Shown one piece after another: positions 24,275 to 33,281 of a DNA stretch of 64,000 nucleotides. Position numbers and translations under genes: made by a program. The stretch spans positions 62,001 to 126,000 of the forward strand of contig NZ_MBEU01000075.1 of assembly GCF_001954275.1 (NCBI RefSeq). The letters run 5' to 3'. The stretch's first letter is position 1; each line of letters starts with the position of its first letter. The stretch is from Mycobacterium sp. IS-836 (GTDB taxonomy: Bacteria > Actinomycetota > Actinomycetes > Mycobacteriales > Mycobacteriaceae). The notes under the pieces are model-generated. The model made no database searches. It worked only from the letters and a program-made list of their open reading frames with translations, and was not told where the DNA came from.

Positions 24275-25241
24275 CCCCGCCGCCGACTCGGTCACGCGCG
24301 GTGTCGGCCAATTCACTGCCCTGTTGGCGGGCGGCCTCGGCGAGCTCCACGCCGCGCGCCCGAGCCGTATCGGCGAGCTCCACGCCGCGCGCTCGCGCCG
24401 TATCGGCGAGCTTCTCACCACGCTTGCGCGCCTTCTTTGCCAGCGGCCCGCTCTTTTCGGCCGCCGTACTTGCGAGTTCCTCGCCGCGTTTGCGTGCCCT
24501 CTTCGCCAGTGGCGCGCCTCTCTCGGCGGCGGTGCTGGCAAGCTCGCGCCCGCGCTCGAGTGCGGCCTCGGCGTAGGGCGCGCTTCGCTCGGCGGCGGTA
24601 CTCGCCAGTTCGCGGCCACGTTCGAGTGCGGCCTCGGCGTAAGGCGCGCTTCGCTCGGCGGCCGTGGTCGCCAGCTCGCGCCCGCGCTCGGCTCCGAGCT
24701 GCAGGCCGTGGACGATTTTCTCGCCGAGTTCGCCGAAGTCGGCGTCGAGCGTGTCCTGCGAGCCCGGCAGCGCCGATGACACCCGCTCGGACAGGCGGGC
24801 GGCCGCGTGGCGCCCGCGCCATCCCAGCGACGGCTTGCCGGCGGTGTCCGCGGACGCGATCACCAGCCCGCCCACCAGGCTCAGATCTTTCAGGAATGCT
24901 TGGCGCAACTCGGCTTTGCGCTGCGGGTCGTTCTCGGTCCAGAACATGTGCGTGCCGAGGTTGGCCGGTAGCACTGTCAACGCCAGGGCGGCCGACGCGA
25001 CGCGTGGCAGCTTGCCGGTGGCGAGCAGCAGGCCGCCCCCGATCTGGACGGCCGCGGTGATTTGCGCGAACGTCTGGGGGTCGCTGGGAATCTTGCTGCC
25101 CACCGGATCTGGCAGCGACTGCAGGCCGTCTACCGCGGGGGCCGCGGCTTCCGCCGCCGACTTGGGGTTGAGCAGCGATTCGACGCCTTGGCCGATAAAC
25201 GCAACGGACAAGAGGGGTCGTGCGATTCTGCGGATCAACAT
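24246..25241 (-). CDS. DoxX-family membrane protein with an apolipoprotein-like 11/22-residue repeat tail
   Basis: 331 residues from ATG 25241. Residues 1-150 form a DoxX-like membrane domain (RPLLSVAFIGQGVESLLNP; VQIGGGLLLATGKLPR; THMFWTEND). Residues 186-317 are a repeat of exact 11-residue phase: four 22-residue units (RGRELASTAAERSAPYAEAALE type), then four 11-residue units (RGVELADTARA type), closed by a basic tail VRTRRRRPW. The pattern predicts a long amphipathic helix on the membrane or cell-wall lipid surface, like apolipoproteins or LEA proteins. Base composition does not stand out. Roles of DoxX proteins with such tails are unknown; some DoxX proteins take part in thiol or oxidative stress complexes. 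Confidence 0.8.
   Translation of the reverse strand: MLIRRIARPLLSVAFIGQGVESLLNPKSAAEAAAPAVDGLQSLPDPVGSKIPSDPQTFAQITAAVQIGGGLLLATGKLPRVASAALALTVLPANLGTHMFWTENDPQRKAELRQAFLKDLSLVGGLVIASADTAGKPSLGWRGRHAAARLSERVSSALPGSQDTLDADFGELGEKIVHGLQLGAERGRELATTAAERSAPYAEAALERGRELASTAAERSAPYAEAALERGRELASTAAERGAPLAKRARKRGEELASTAAEKSGPLAKKARKRGEKLADTARARGVELADTARARGVELAEAARQQGSELADTARDRVGGGVRTRRRRPW
24291..24686 (-). repeat. In-frame tandem repeat, 12 x 33 bases (4 x 66 plus 4 x 33)
   Basis: Encodes residues 186-317 of the DoxX-family protein. Units of 22 residues start with RGRELA or RGEELA at residues 186, 208, 230 and 252; units of 11 start at 274, 285, 296 and 307. The first two 66-base units are almost identical at DNA level, which indicates recent duplication. 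Confidence 0.85.
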
Positions 25242-25345
25242 GGCAGGTGGGTTACCCGACGCTTCGGCAAACAAACCGACGCCGCATCGCCCCAGCTGTC
25301 GGCGGTCGTGCCGGTGCGAAGCCCGGCGGCGATACGCTGGATCGC

Positions 25346-25906
25346 GTGCGAGCGTTGATCATCGTCGACGTGCAAAACGACTTCTGCGCGGGCGGCTCGC
25401 TGGCCGTAGCGGGCGGCGCGGCCCTGGCCACAGCCATCAACGACTATCTGGCGGGCCGGCCGGGCTACCAGCACGTCGTGGCCACCCAGGACTTTCACAT
25501 CGACCCGGGCGACCACTTTTCCGACGAGCCGGATTTTTCGACCTCGTGGCCGCCGCACTGCGTCGCGGGCAGCTTCGGTGCCGATTTTCATCCTGACCTC
25601 GACACCGGTCCGATAGAGGCGGTCTTCCGTAAAGGCGCCCACGCCGCCGCGTACAGCGGCTTCGAGGGGGTCGACGAGAGCGGGACACCGCTACTCGACT
25701 GGTTGCGACAGCACGATGTCGACGAGGTCGACGTGGTCGGAATCGCCACCGATCACTGCGTCCGGCGCACCGCCGAAGACGCTGCCCGTGCTGATCTGAC
25801 CACCCGCGTCATCGTGGACCTCACCGCGGCCGTGGCGCCCGATTCGGCCGCGACGGCCCTGGCCGAGATGCGATCCGCCAACATCGAGTTGGTGCAGAGC
25901 CGCTGA
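25346..25906 (+). CDS. pncA: Nicotinamidase/pyrazinamidase PncA
   Basis: 186 residues from GTG 25346, the same length as M. tuberculosis PncA. The catalytic triad Asp8, Lys96, Cys138 and metal ligands Asp49, His51, His57, His71 are all present at the standard numbers (MRALIIVDVQNDFC, TQDFHIDPGDH, VGIATDHCVR). It deamidates nicotinamide in NAD salvage and would activate pyrazinamide. Stop and the start of the next gene share one base (TGATG), as in the pncA-Rv2042c pair. Upstream sequence shows no clear ribosome site for an earlier start. Confidence 0.97.
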   Translation: MRALIIVDVQNDFCAGGSLAVAGGAALATAINDYLAGRPGYQHVVATQDFHIDPGDHFSDEPDFSTSWPPHCVAGSFGADFHPDLDTGPIEAVFRKGAHAAAYSGFEGVDESGTPLLDWLRQHDVDEVDVVGIATDHCVRRTAEDAARADLTTRVIVDLTAAVAPDSAATALAEMRSANIELVQSR

Positions 25907-26706
25907 TGGTGGTGCCACTGGACCGGGAGCGTCTGCTTGCCGCGGTGGAGCGCTCGCCGCAGGCGGTCGCCGCTCATGACCGCGACGGCTGGGTGGGCGT
26001 GTTCACCGCCGACGCACGGGTTGAGGACCCGGTCGGCTCGCGGCCGCATGTGGGGCGCGAGCAGATTTGTCGCTTCTACGACACCTTCGTCGGGCCGCGT
26101 GACATCGCCTTTCATCGCGATCTCGACATCGTCTTCGGCACCACCGTGCTGCGTGACCTCGAGCTCGAGGTGTCGATGGGTCCGGCCGTGACGATGTACA
26201 TCCCCGCCGTCTTGCGCTATGACCTCCGAGAAGCCAACGGCCAGTGGCAGATTGGCGAGCTGCGGGCCTACTGGGAATTGCCCGCGATGATGCTGCAGTT
26301 CCTGCGGCGCGGATCCCGAGCCGTGACGCCCGCCCTGCAGCTGTCACGGGGCCTGGTTGCCAATCAGGGGTGGCGGGGGACCGCGGGCTTCATGGCCGGC
26401 TTTCGGCGGGTCGGGGCGCGGCACAAGAGAATGGCGGAGGCTTTCCTCGGCGCCGTCGCACGCAAAGACTTGTCCGCCGCTTTGTGCTCACTATCATCCA
26501 GTGCCGCAATAACTTTGGGCGACGACGATCCGCGTGACCCCGCCGAACTCGTCGAGCAACTCGCCGGGGCCAGCTGGAGCAAGGTGATCGGCGCGGGTAC
26601 GACGGTCGCGGTCTCGGTCAACTCGGATCATGGGCGCGGCATCGTGTTCGCCGATGTGGTCCGGCGGGCCGACACGATCGACCGGATCCGGTATTTCCCC
26701 TCCTGA
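25906..26706 (+). CDS. SnoaL/NTF2-like protein (Rv2042c-like)
   Basis: 266 residues. The N-terminal half (AVAAHDRDGWVGVFTADARVEDPVGSR is split here by me as two readable parts: AVAAHDRDGWVGVF and ADARVEDPVG) is a SnoaL-like fold found in polyketide cyclases, ketosteroid isomerases and ECF41 tails. The second half (HKRMAEAFLGAVARKD onward) looks like another NTF2-like unit. Translationally coupled to pncA by a TGATG overlap. Function unknown; conserved next to pncA in M. tuberculosis. Confidence 0.82.
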   Translation: MVVPLDRERLLAAVERSPQAVAAHDRDGWVGVFTADARVEDPVGSRPHVGREQICRFYDTFVGPRDIAFHRDLDIVFGTTVLRDLELEVSMGPAVTMYIPAVLRYDLREANGQWQIGELRAYWELPAMMLQFLRRGSRAVTPALQLSRGLVANQGWRGTAGFMAGFRRVGARHKRMAEAFLGAVARKDLSAALCSLSSSAAITLGDDDPRDPAELVEQLAGASWSKVIGAGTTVAVSVNSDHGRGIVFADVVRRADTIDRIRYFPS

Positions 26707-26729
26707 CCTCGCTCCCTGCCCGACGTAGC

Positions 26730-27080
26730 TCAGTGGGCGACCATCAGCGCCAGCGCCGCGGCCGACAGGCACAAGAAGGCACCGGGAAACGCGATGTTGT
26801 AGAGGATGCGGGCCCGCAGGTGCGTGATCACCGCACCGACAAAGAACAGGACCAGACCGACGGCGGCCGCAATTCCCAAGGCCCGCAGCCCCAGGAGCCC
26901 GACGATCAGCCCGGCGGCGCCGGCCAGCTTCGCCGCGCCTAGCGCCGGCAGCCAGGACCGTGGCACCCCGACCTCGGCCGAGTTTGCTAGCACGAATTTG
27001 GCGGGAACGAGGTCTGCGACGGCAATGGCCGCGGTGACGACCGCGGTGGTCACAGTTACCGCGATGAATGTCGTGTTCAT
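26730..27080 (-). CDS. DoxX-like small membrane protein
   Basis: 116 residues, about four hydrophobic helices (FIAVTVTTAVVTAAIAVADL, AKLAGAAGLIVGLLGLRALG, AAVGLVLFFVGAVITHL, FPGAFLCLSAAALALMVAH). The motif GVPRSWLPALGAAKLAGAAGL is typical of DoxX-like proteins. It is divergent from the ECF41-type sigma factor gene, a common pairing, so it is a plausible member of that sigma factor's own regulon. Function unknown. Confidence 0.8.
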   Translation of the reverse strand: MNTTFIAVTVTTAVVTAAIAVADLVPAKFVLANSAEVGVPRSWLPALGAAKLAGAAGLIVGLLGLRALGIAAAVGLVLFFVGAVITHLRARILYNIAFPGAFLCLSAAALALMVAH

Positions 27081-27199
27081 TGGTCAATCCTGGTGGGGCG
27101 CACAATCGGTAGGGTCATGGTGCTGGGTCTCCTTTGCGACAGAGGGTTCGATGGATGTGGTCATCTGCTTGACGACTCCCATGCGGAAAAGGTGACCTT

Positions 27200-28132
27200 T
27201 TGAGCGCTCCGGAAAGGATCGAGGATCTCGCGCAACGGTTCGACGCGGATCGCCGGCATCTGAGGTCGGTCGCGTTTCAGCTGCTCGGCTCGGCCGCCGA
27301 CGCCGACGACGCGGTGCAGTCGGCCTGGCTCAAAGCGAGTCGCTCGGATTTCGGCGCCGTCCAGAACCTCACCGGCTGGTTCACGACGATCACCGCGCAT
27401 GAGGCGCTCGACCAGCTTCGGGCGCGCAAGCGGCGCGGCGAACAACCGCTGGCCGACACCGAGGACCTGGACCGGCTGGCGGGGACCGGTTCGGCGCCAG
27501 CCGACACGGACGCGCTGCTTGCCGACTCGGTGAGTCGCGCGCTGCTGATCGTGCTCGACCGACTCTCACCGGCCCAGCGCGTTGCCTTTGTGCTGCACGA
27601 CGTGTTCGCCATGCCGTTCGAGACGATCGCGGATGTCCTGGAGCGGTCGCCGGCCGCCGCAAAGAAGCTGGCAAGTCGGGCCCGCGCCCGACTGCTGGGC
27701 TACGCGCCCGCCGAACCTCGGCGCGTGGAGAAGCACGTCGAGATCGTGGAGGCATTCCTGGCCGCCTCCCGCGGCGGCGATATCGCGAGATTGCTCGAGT
27801 TGCTCGCGCCCGGCGTGCTCCGCCGGGTCGATCCGACGCTGGTTCCCGGCGACGTGCCGACCGAGGTGCGCGGCGCACGGGAGGTGGCCGAGGAGACCCG
27901 TCGGTTCGCCCTGCGGGCGCGGGCGGGAGTCGTCCTGCTCATCGACGGCGCCCCGGGCGTCGTGATCGCGCCGCGCGGGCGTCCCCAGGTCATGCTGCGG
28001 ATCGGGATCGGAACCGACGACCGCATTCACACGATCGACATCACCGGCGACGCCGAGGGCCTGCGCCGGGCCGTTCTCGCACTGCCGCGCTGGCCGGTCG
28101 CGGGGCAAGATCGGGAGCATCATGCTCGATAA
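27200..28132 (+). CDS. ECF41-type sigma factor with C-terminal SnoaL-like domain (SigJ-like)
   Basis: 310 residues. Region 2 (LRSVAFQLLGSAADADDAVQ, then WLKA and LTGWFTTITAHEALDQLR) and region 4 (LSPAQRVAFVLHDVFAMPFE, IADVLERSPAAAKKLASRAR) are followed by an approximately 110-residue SnoaL-like tail (VEAFLAASRGGDIARLLELL), the built-in regulator of this group. There is no anti-sigma gene nearby, as expected. It overlaps the sugar-binding protein gene by 11 bases, so it is tied to the ABC operon, and faces a DoxX-like gene across a 119-base intergenic region. M. tuberculosis SigJ has the same architecture, but orthology is not claimed. Confidence 0.87.
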   Translation: MSAPERIEDLAQRFDADRRHLRSVAFQLLGSAADADDAVQSAWLKASRSDFGAVQNLTGWFTTITAHEALDQLRARKRRGEQPLADTEDLDRLAGTGSAPADTDALLADSVSRALLIVLDRLSPAQRVAFVLHDVFAMPFETIADVLERSPAAAKKLASRARARLLGYAPAEPRRVEKHVEIVEAFLAASRGGDIARLLELLAPGVLRRVDPTLVPGDVPTEVRGAREVAEETRRFALRARAGVVLLIDGAPGVVIAPRGRPQVMLRIGIGTDDRIHTIDITGDAEGLRRAVLALPRWPVAGQDREHHAR

Positions 28133-29447
28133 GCCGATCGCACGGCGGAGTCTGCTGCGCGGCGCCGGCGCGCTCACCGCGGCGGCGCTGGCACCGTGGC
28201 CCGCCGGCTGCGCCGCCGACGACAACGACGCGTTGACCTTCTTCTTCTCGGCCAATCCGGACGAGCGCGACGCCCGGATGCGCATCGTCGACGAATTCCA
28301 GCGCCGCCATCCCGACATCAAGGTTCGCGCGGTGTTGTCGGCGCCGGGCGTCATGCAGCAGCTGTCGACGTTTTGCGCCGGCGGCAAGTGCCCCGACGTA
28401 CTGATGGCGTGGGAACTGACTTACGCGGAGCTCGCTAACCGGGGGGTGTTGCTGGATCTCGGCACCCTGCTGGCGCGGGACCCGGCTTTCGCGGCGCAAC
28501 TGAAGTCCGACAGCATCGAGGCCCTGTACGAGACGTTCACGTTCAACGGCGGACAATATGCATTCCCCGAGCAATGGTCGGGAAACTACCTGTTCTACAA
28601 CAGACGGCTCTTCGCCGAGGCGGGTGTGCCCGCGCCGCCGCGAACCTGGGAGCAGCCGTGGAATTTCGCCGAATTCCTTGCCGCCGCACGCGCTCTGACC
28701 AAGCGCAACGGTTCGGGCCGCACCAGCCAGTGGGGCTTCGTCAACACGTGGGTTTCGTTCTACTCTGCCGGGTTGTTCGCGATCAACAACGGCGTGCCGT
28801 GGGCCACCCCGCGCATGAATCCGACCCACTTCAATTTCGACGATGAGGCGTTCATCGAGGCGATCCAGTTCTACGCCGACCTGGCAAACCGGCACCGGGT
28901 GGCGCCCAACGCGTCTGAGGTGCAGTCGATGTCGACGCCCGATCTGTTCGCGGCGGGCAAGGCGGCGATCGCCCTCGGCGGCCATTGGAGGTACCAGACG
29001 TTCATGCGAGCCGACGGCCTGGATTTCGACGTCGCGCCGCTACCGGTCGGACCGCGCCGCCAGGGTCGGCCCGCCGCCTCCGACATCGGCACCACCGGGC
29101 TGGCCATCTCGGCGAGCAGTCAACGAAAGGAGCAGGCCTGGGAGTTCGTCAAGTTCGCGACCGGTCCCGTTGGGCAGGCGTTGATCGCGGAGTCCTCCCT
29201 TTTCGTTCCGGTGCTGCGCTCCGCACTCGACTCGAGGGGATTCGCCGACGCCCACCAGCGGGTCGGCAACCTCGCCGTGCTCACCGAGGGGCCCGCGCAT
29301 TCGGAGGCGCTGCCGGTTACCCCGGCCTGGGAAAAGGTCGCCGCGCTGATGGACCGCAACTTCGGGCCCGTCCTGCGCGGGTCCCGTCCGGCAACATCGC
29401 TGGCGGGGATGTCGGGCGCCCTCGATGAGGTGCTGCGCACCCCATGA
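28122..29447 (+). CDS. Sugar ABC transporter substrate-binding lipoprotein (Rv2041c-like)
   Basis: 441 residues. The N-terminus has a twin-arginine signal (ARRSLLRGAGALTAAALAPW) and a lipobox-like WPAGC, so an exported lipoprotein is likely. The mature part is a family 1 extracellular solute-binding protein (NPDERDARMRIVDEFQRRHP; EQWSGNYLFYNRRLFAEAG; AAGKAAIALGGHW). The start overlaps the sigma-factor end by 11 bases, and its stop overlaps the first permease by ATGA. Together with the next three genes it forms a carbohydrate importer; the sugar is unknown. M. tuberculosis Rv2041c-Rv2038c is the matching cluster beside pncA. Confidence 0.9.
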   Translation: MLDKPIARRSLLRGAGALTAAALAPWPAGCAADDNDALTFFFSANPDERDARMRIVDEFQRRHPDIKVRAVLSAPGVMQQLSTFCAGGKCPDVLMAWELTYAELANRGVLLDLGTLLARDPAFAAQLKSDSIEALYETFTFNGGQYAFPEQWSGNYLFYNRRLFAEAGVPAPPRTWEQPWNFAEFLAAARALTKRNGSGRTSQWGFVNTWVSFYSAGLFAINNGVPWATPRMNPTHFNFDDEAFIEAIQFYADLANRHRVAPNASEVQSMSTPDLFAAGKAAIALGGHWRYQTFMRADGLDFDVAPLPVGPRRQGRPAASDIGTTGLAISASSQRKEQAWEFVKFATGPVGQALIAESSLFVPVLRSALDSRGFADAHQRVGNLAVLTEGPAHSEALPVTPAWEKVAALMDRNFGPVLRGSRPATSLAGMSGALDEVLRTP

Positions 29448-30391
29448 CATCGGTCGACTCCGCGCCGGTTGACGCGAAACGCCCCAACGGACCCCGCCCG
29501 ATGCGGCGCCGCGCGTGGGCCGGTCGCATGTTCGTCGCACCCAACCTGGCCGCGGTCGCGGTGTTCATGCTTTTCCCGCTCGGGTTCTCGCTCTACATGA
29601 GCTTCCAGAGCTGGGACGTCTTCCGGCCACCAAAGTTCGTGGGAACGAAGAACTTCGAAGATCTCTTCACCTCGGATCCACTGTTTTTGATCGCGATCCG
29701 CAACACCGTGATCTTTACCCTGGGGACCGTCGTGCCCACCCTGCTTATCAGCCTCGTCGTCGCCGGCGTGCTGAACCGAAAGGTCAAGGGCATCGGCATC
29801 TTTCGGACGATCGTCTTCATGCCGCTGGCCATCTCGTCGGTGGTGATGGCCGTCGTGTGGCAGTTTGTCTTCAACACCGACAACGGACTGCTCAACATCA
29901 TGCTCGGCTGGATCGGGATCGGCCCCATCCCGTGGCTTGTCGACCCCCGGTGGGCGATGTTCTCGCTGTGTATGGTCAGCGTCTGGCGCAGCGTGCCCTT
30001 CGCGACGGTCATCTTGCTGGCCGCGATGCAGGGGGTTCCGGAAACCGTCTACGAGGCGGCCAAGATCGACGGGGCGGGGGAGATCCGGCAGTTCGTGTCC
30101 ATCACCGTGCCGCTGATCCGCGGGGCGATGTCGTTCGTGTTGGTCATCTCGATCATCCACGCGTTCCAGGCCTTTGACCTGGGCTACGTCCTCAACGGCG
30201 CGAACGGCGGTCCGGAGACCGCCACCTATGTGCTGGGCATCATGCTGTTTCAGCATGCATTCTCGTTCCTCGAATTCGGCTATGCGTCGGCACTGGCGTG
30301 GGTGATGTTCGCGATCCTGTTGGTGTTGACCGTGTTTCAGTTGCGGCTCACCCAGCAGCGCTCTCGGGAGGCTTCCAGTGGTCTCGGCTGA
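29444..30391 (+). CDS. Sugar ABC transporter permease (MalF type, Rv2040c-like)
   Basis: 315 residues with six predicted membrane helices. FVAPNLAAVAVFMLFPLGFS starts the first, and the EAA loop reads YEAAKIDGAGEIRQFVSITVP (A-x-x-D-G-A), which contacts the ATPase. The N-terminal 25 residues are cytoplasmic. ATGA overlap with the binding protein gene and a 14-base overlap with the second permease show one transcript. Heterodimer partner of the next gene. Confidence 0.9.
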   Translation: MTSVDSAPVDAKRPNGPRPMRRRAWAGRMFVAPNLAAVAVFMLFPLGFSLYMSFQSWDVFRPPKFVGTKNFEDLFTSDPLFLIAIRNTVIFTLGTVVPTLLISLVVAGVLNRKVKGIGIFRTIVFMPLAISSVVMAVVWQFVFNTDNGLLNIMLGWIGIGPIPWLVDPRWAMFSLCMVSVWRSVPFATVILLAAMQGVPETVYEAAKIDGAGEIRQFVSITVPLIRGAMSFVLVISIIHAFQAFDLGYVLNGANGGPETATYVLGIMLFQHAFSFLEFGYASALAWVMFAILLVLTVFQLRLTQQRSREASSGLG

Positions 30392-31220
30392 TCGGGTGTT
30401 CAAGCGCAATGTCCTTCGCGCGCTGCTGGTCTACACCGCCCTGATCGGCATCGCATGGTGTTGGCTGTTTCCGATCGCCTGGGCGGTGTCGGGTTCGCTG
30501 AAGCGGGAGGGCGAGGTCACCGAGCCAACGCTGTTGCCCGCCCACCCGCGGTGGTCCAACTACACCGAGGTGTTCTCGCTGATGCCGTTCGGGCGGATGT
30601 TCTTCAACACCGTGTTGTACGCCGGGTGCGTCACGGCCGGGCAGGTGTTCTTCTGCTCGTTGGCCGGCTACGCGTTCGCGCGATTGCGGTTCCGCGGCCG
30701 CGACACGTTGTTCGTCTTGTACCTGGGCACGCTGATGGTGCCGTTGACCGTGACGGTGATCCCGCAATTCATTCTGATGCGAACCTTCGGGTGGGTGGAC
30801 ACGCCGTGGGCGATGATCGTGCCGGGCCTGTTCGGCAGCGCGTTCGGCACCTATTTGATGCGGCAGTTCTTCCGAACGCTGCCAACCGATCTCGAGGAGG
30901 CCGCGATCCTGGACGGTTGCTCGCCGTGGCAGATCTACTGGCGGATTCTGCTGCCGCATGCGCGTCCGGCGGTGATGGTGCTCGCGGTGCTCACCTGGGT
31001 CAACGTGTGGAATGACTTCTTGTGGCCGCTGCTGATGCTGCAGCGCAACAGCCTGGCGACCCTGACGCTCGGCCTCGTCCGGCTGCGCGGCGAATACGTA
31101 GCCCGCTGGCCGATAATCATGGCAACCTCGATGCTGATCATGGTGCCGCTTGTCCTCATCTATGCGATCGCGCAGCGCTCCTTTGTGCGCGGTATCGCGG
31201 TCACCGGGCTCGGTGGGTAG
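30378..31220 (+). CDS. Sugar ABC transporter permease (MalG type, Rv2039c-like)
   Basis: 280 residues, six membrane helices. The EAA loop DLEEAAILDGCSPWQIYW is near residue 175, and LTWVNVWNDFLWPLLML is typical of MalG-like permeases. It overlaps the previous permease by 14 bases and is followed after three bases by the ATPase gene. It forms the second half of the transmembrane channel. Confidence 0.9.
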   Translation: MVSADRVFKRNVLRALLVYTALIGIAWCWLFPIAWAVSGSLKREGEVTEPTLLPAHPRWSNYTEVFSLMPFGRMFFNTVLYAGCVTAGQVFFCSLAGYAFARLRFRGRDTLFVLYLGTLMVPLTVTVIPQFILMRTFGWVDTPWAMIVPGLFGSAFGTYLMRQFFRTLPTDLEEAAILDGCSPWQIYWRILLPHARPAVMVLAVLTWVNVWNDFLWPLLMLQRNSLATLTLGLVRLRGEYVARWPIIMATSMLIMVPLVLIYAIAQRSFVRGIAVTGLGG

Positions 31221-31223
31221 CGC

Positions 31224-32297
<1,074 letters not shown>

Positions 32298-32359
32298 ATC
32301 GTCTGATCTTGTGGCGCGCCGTAACGACGTTTGGCCGCAAGGCTTCCTAGTATTGCCGC

Positions 32360-33193
32360 GTGGATCGCTACGGACCCGATGTTCTCGCCGCCGGCCGGCG
32401 TAAGCCCCGTTCGACTGAGCATCAAGCCGAGCTCGGCCTGGTCGTCGAGGATGCGGAGACTGGCTATGTCGGGGCGGTTGTCCGCGTCGAACACGGCCGC
32501 TTGGAACTGGAGGACCGACACGGCCACGTCCGCGGTTTCCCGCTGGGCCCCGGGTATCTGCTCGAAGGCCGCCCGGTGATCCTCACGGCGCCACGGCGCC
32601 CGGCACGCGCCGCCGCGGGCAGGACGGCGTCGGGGTCCGTCGCGGTGCCCGGCGTGCGCGCCCGGGTAGCCCGCGCCAGCCGCATCTATGTGGAGGGCCG
32701 CCACGACGCCGAACTCATCGCACAGGTCTGGGGCGAGGACTTGCGCATCGAAGGTGTCGTCGTGGAGCACCTCGGCGGGGTGGACGACCTGGTCGGCATC
32801 GTGGCCGAGTTCGATCCCGGCCCGGGCCGGCGGCTGGGCGTGCTCGTCGACCACCTCGTGGCGGGCTCGAAGGAGGCCCGCATTGCCGACGCGGTGCGGC
32901 GCGGGCCGGGCGGCCCGCACACGCTGGTCGTCGGGCACCCCTACGTCGACATATGGCAGGCGGTAAAGCCGCAGCGGCTCGCCCTGCAGGCGTGGCCGAC
33001 GGTGCCGCGGCACGTCGAGTGGAAACACGGCGCCTGTGCGGCGCTCGGCTTGCCCCATGCCAGCCAGGCGGACATCGCCAACGCCTGGCGACGCATCCGT
33101 TCGCGGGTGCGGGACTGGAACGACCTGGAGCCGGCGTTGATCAGCCGCGTCGAAGAACTCATCGACTTCGTGACGCAGCCTGTCGGCCCGTAA
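32360..33193 (+). CDS. DUF3097 family protein
   Basis: 277 residues from GTG 32360. The start MDRYGPDVLAAG and the core RIYVEGRHDAELIAQVWG then EHLGGVDDLVGIV are typical of the actinobacterial DUF3097 family. The VEGRHDAELI and LGVLVDHLVAGS blocks resemble a TOPRIM-type fold (Glu, then acidic residues), which would suggest nucleic-acid or nucleotide chemistry; this is an inference from pattern only. Cytosolic, no signal. It stands alone between the sugar ABC operon and efeU. Confidence 0.82.
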   Translation: MDRYGPDVLAAGRRKPRSTEHQAELGLVVEDAETGYVGAVVRVEHGRLELEDRHGHVRGFPLGPGYLLEGRPVILTAPRRPARAAAGRTASGSVAVPGVRARVARASRIYVEGRHDAELIAQVWGEDLRIEGVVVEHLGGVDDLVGIVAEFDPGPGRRLGVLVDHLVAGSKEARIADAVRRGPGGPHTLVVGHPYVDIWQAVKPQRLALQAWPTVPRHVEWKHGACAALGLPHASQADIANAWRRIRSRVRDWNDLEPALISRVEELIDFVTQPVGP

Positions 33194-33226
33194 AAGCCAG
33201 GTAAACCCCCCGCTTAACGACCGGCC

Positions 33227-33245
33227 GTTAGTTAGGCTACGCTAA
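33227..33245 (+). promoter_or_regulatory. IdeR/DtxR-like iron box upstream of efeU
   Basis: GTTAGTTAGGCTACGCTAA matches 14 of 19 positions of the consensus TTAGGTTAGGCTAACCTAA by eye. It lies 36 bases before the efeU start. It would give iron-dependent repression of the whole efeUOB operon. Confidence 0.6.
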
Positions 33246-33281
33246 CTTGGAGCTCCCGATGGCGGGACAGGAACCGGGTGA

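Noticed and set aside
24291..24686. Possible CRISPR or mobile repeat because of 66-base periodicity
   Set aside because: The repeat is in frame inside a protein with a strict 11-residue amphipathic pattern; no spacers.
26717..26740. CGTAGCTCAGTGGG resembles the D-arm start of a tRNA
   Set aside because: No acceptor stem, anticodon or T-arm follows, and it overlaps the 3' end of the DoxX-like gene.
29120..30409. Long antisense open frame (about 429 codons) opposite the sugar permease
   Set aside because: His/Asp/Arg-rich shadow; the sense strand encodes an evident ABC permease with EAA loop.
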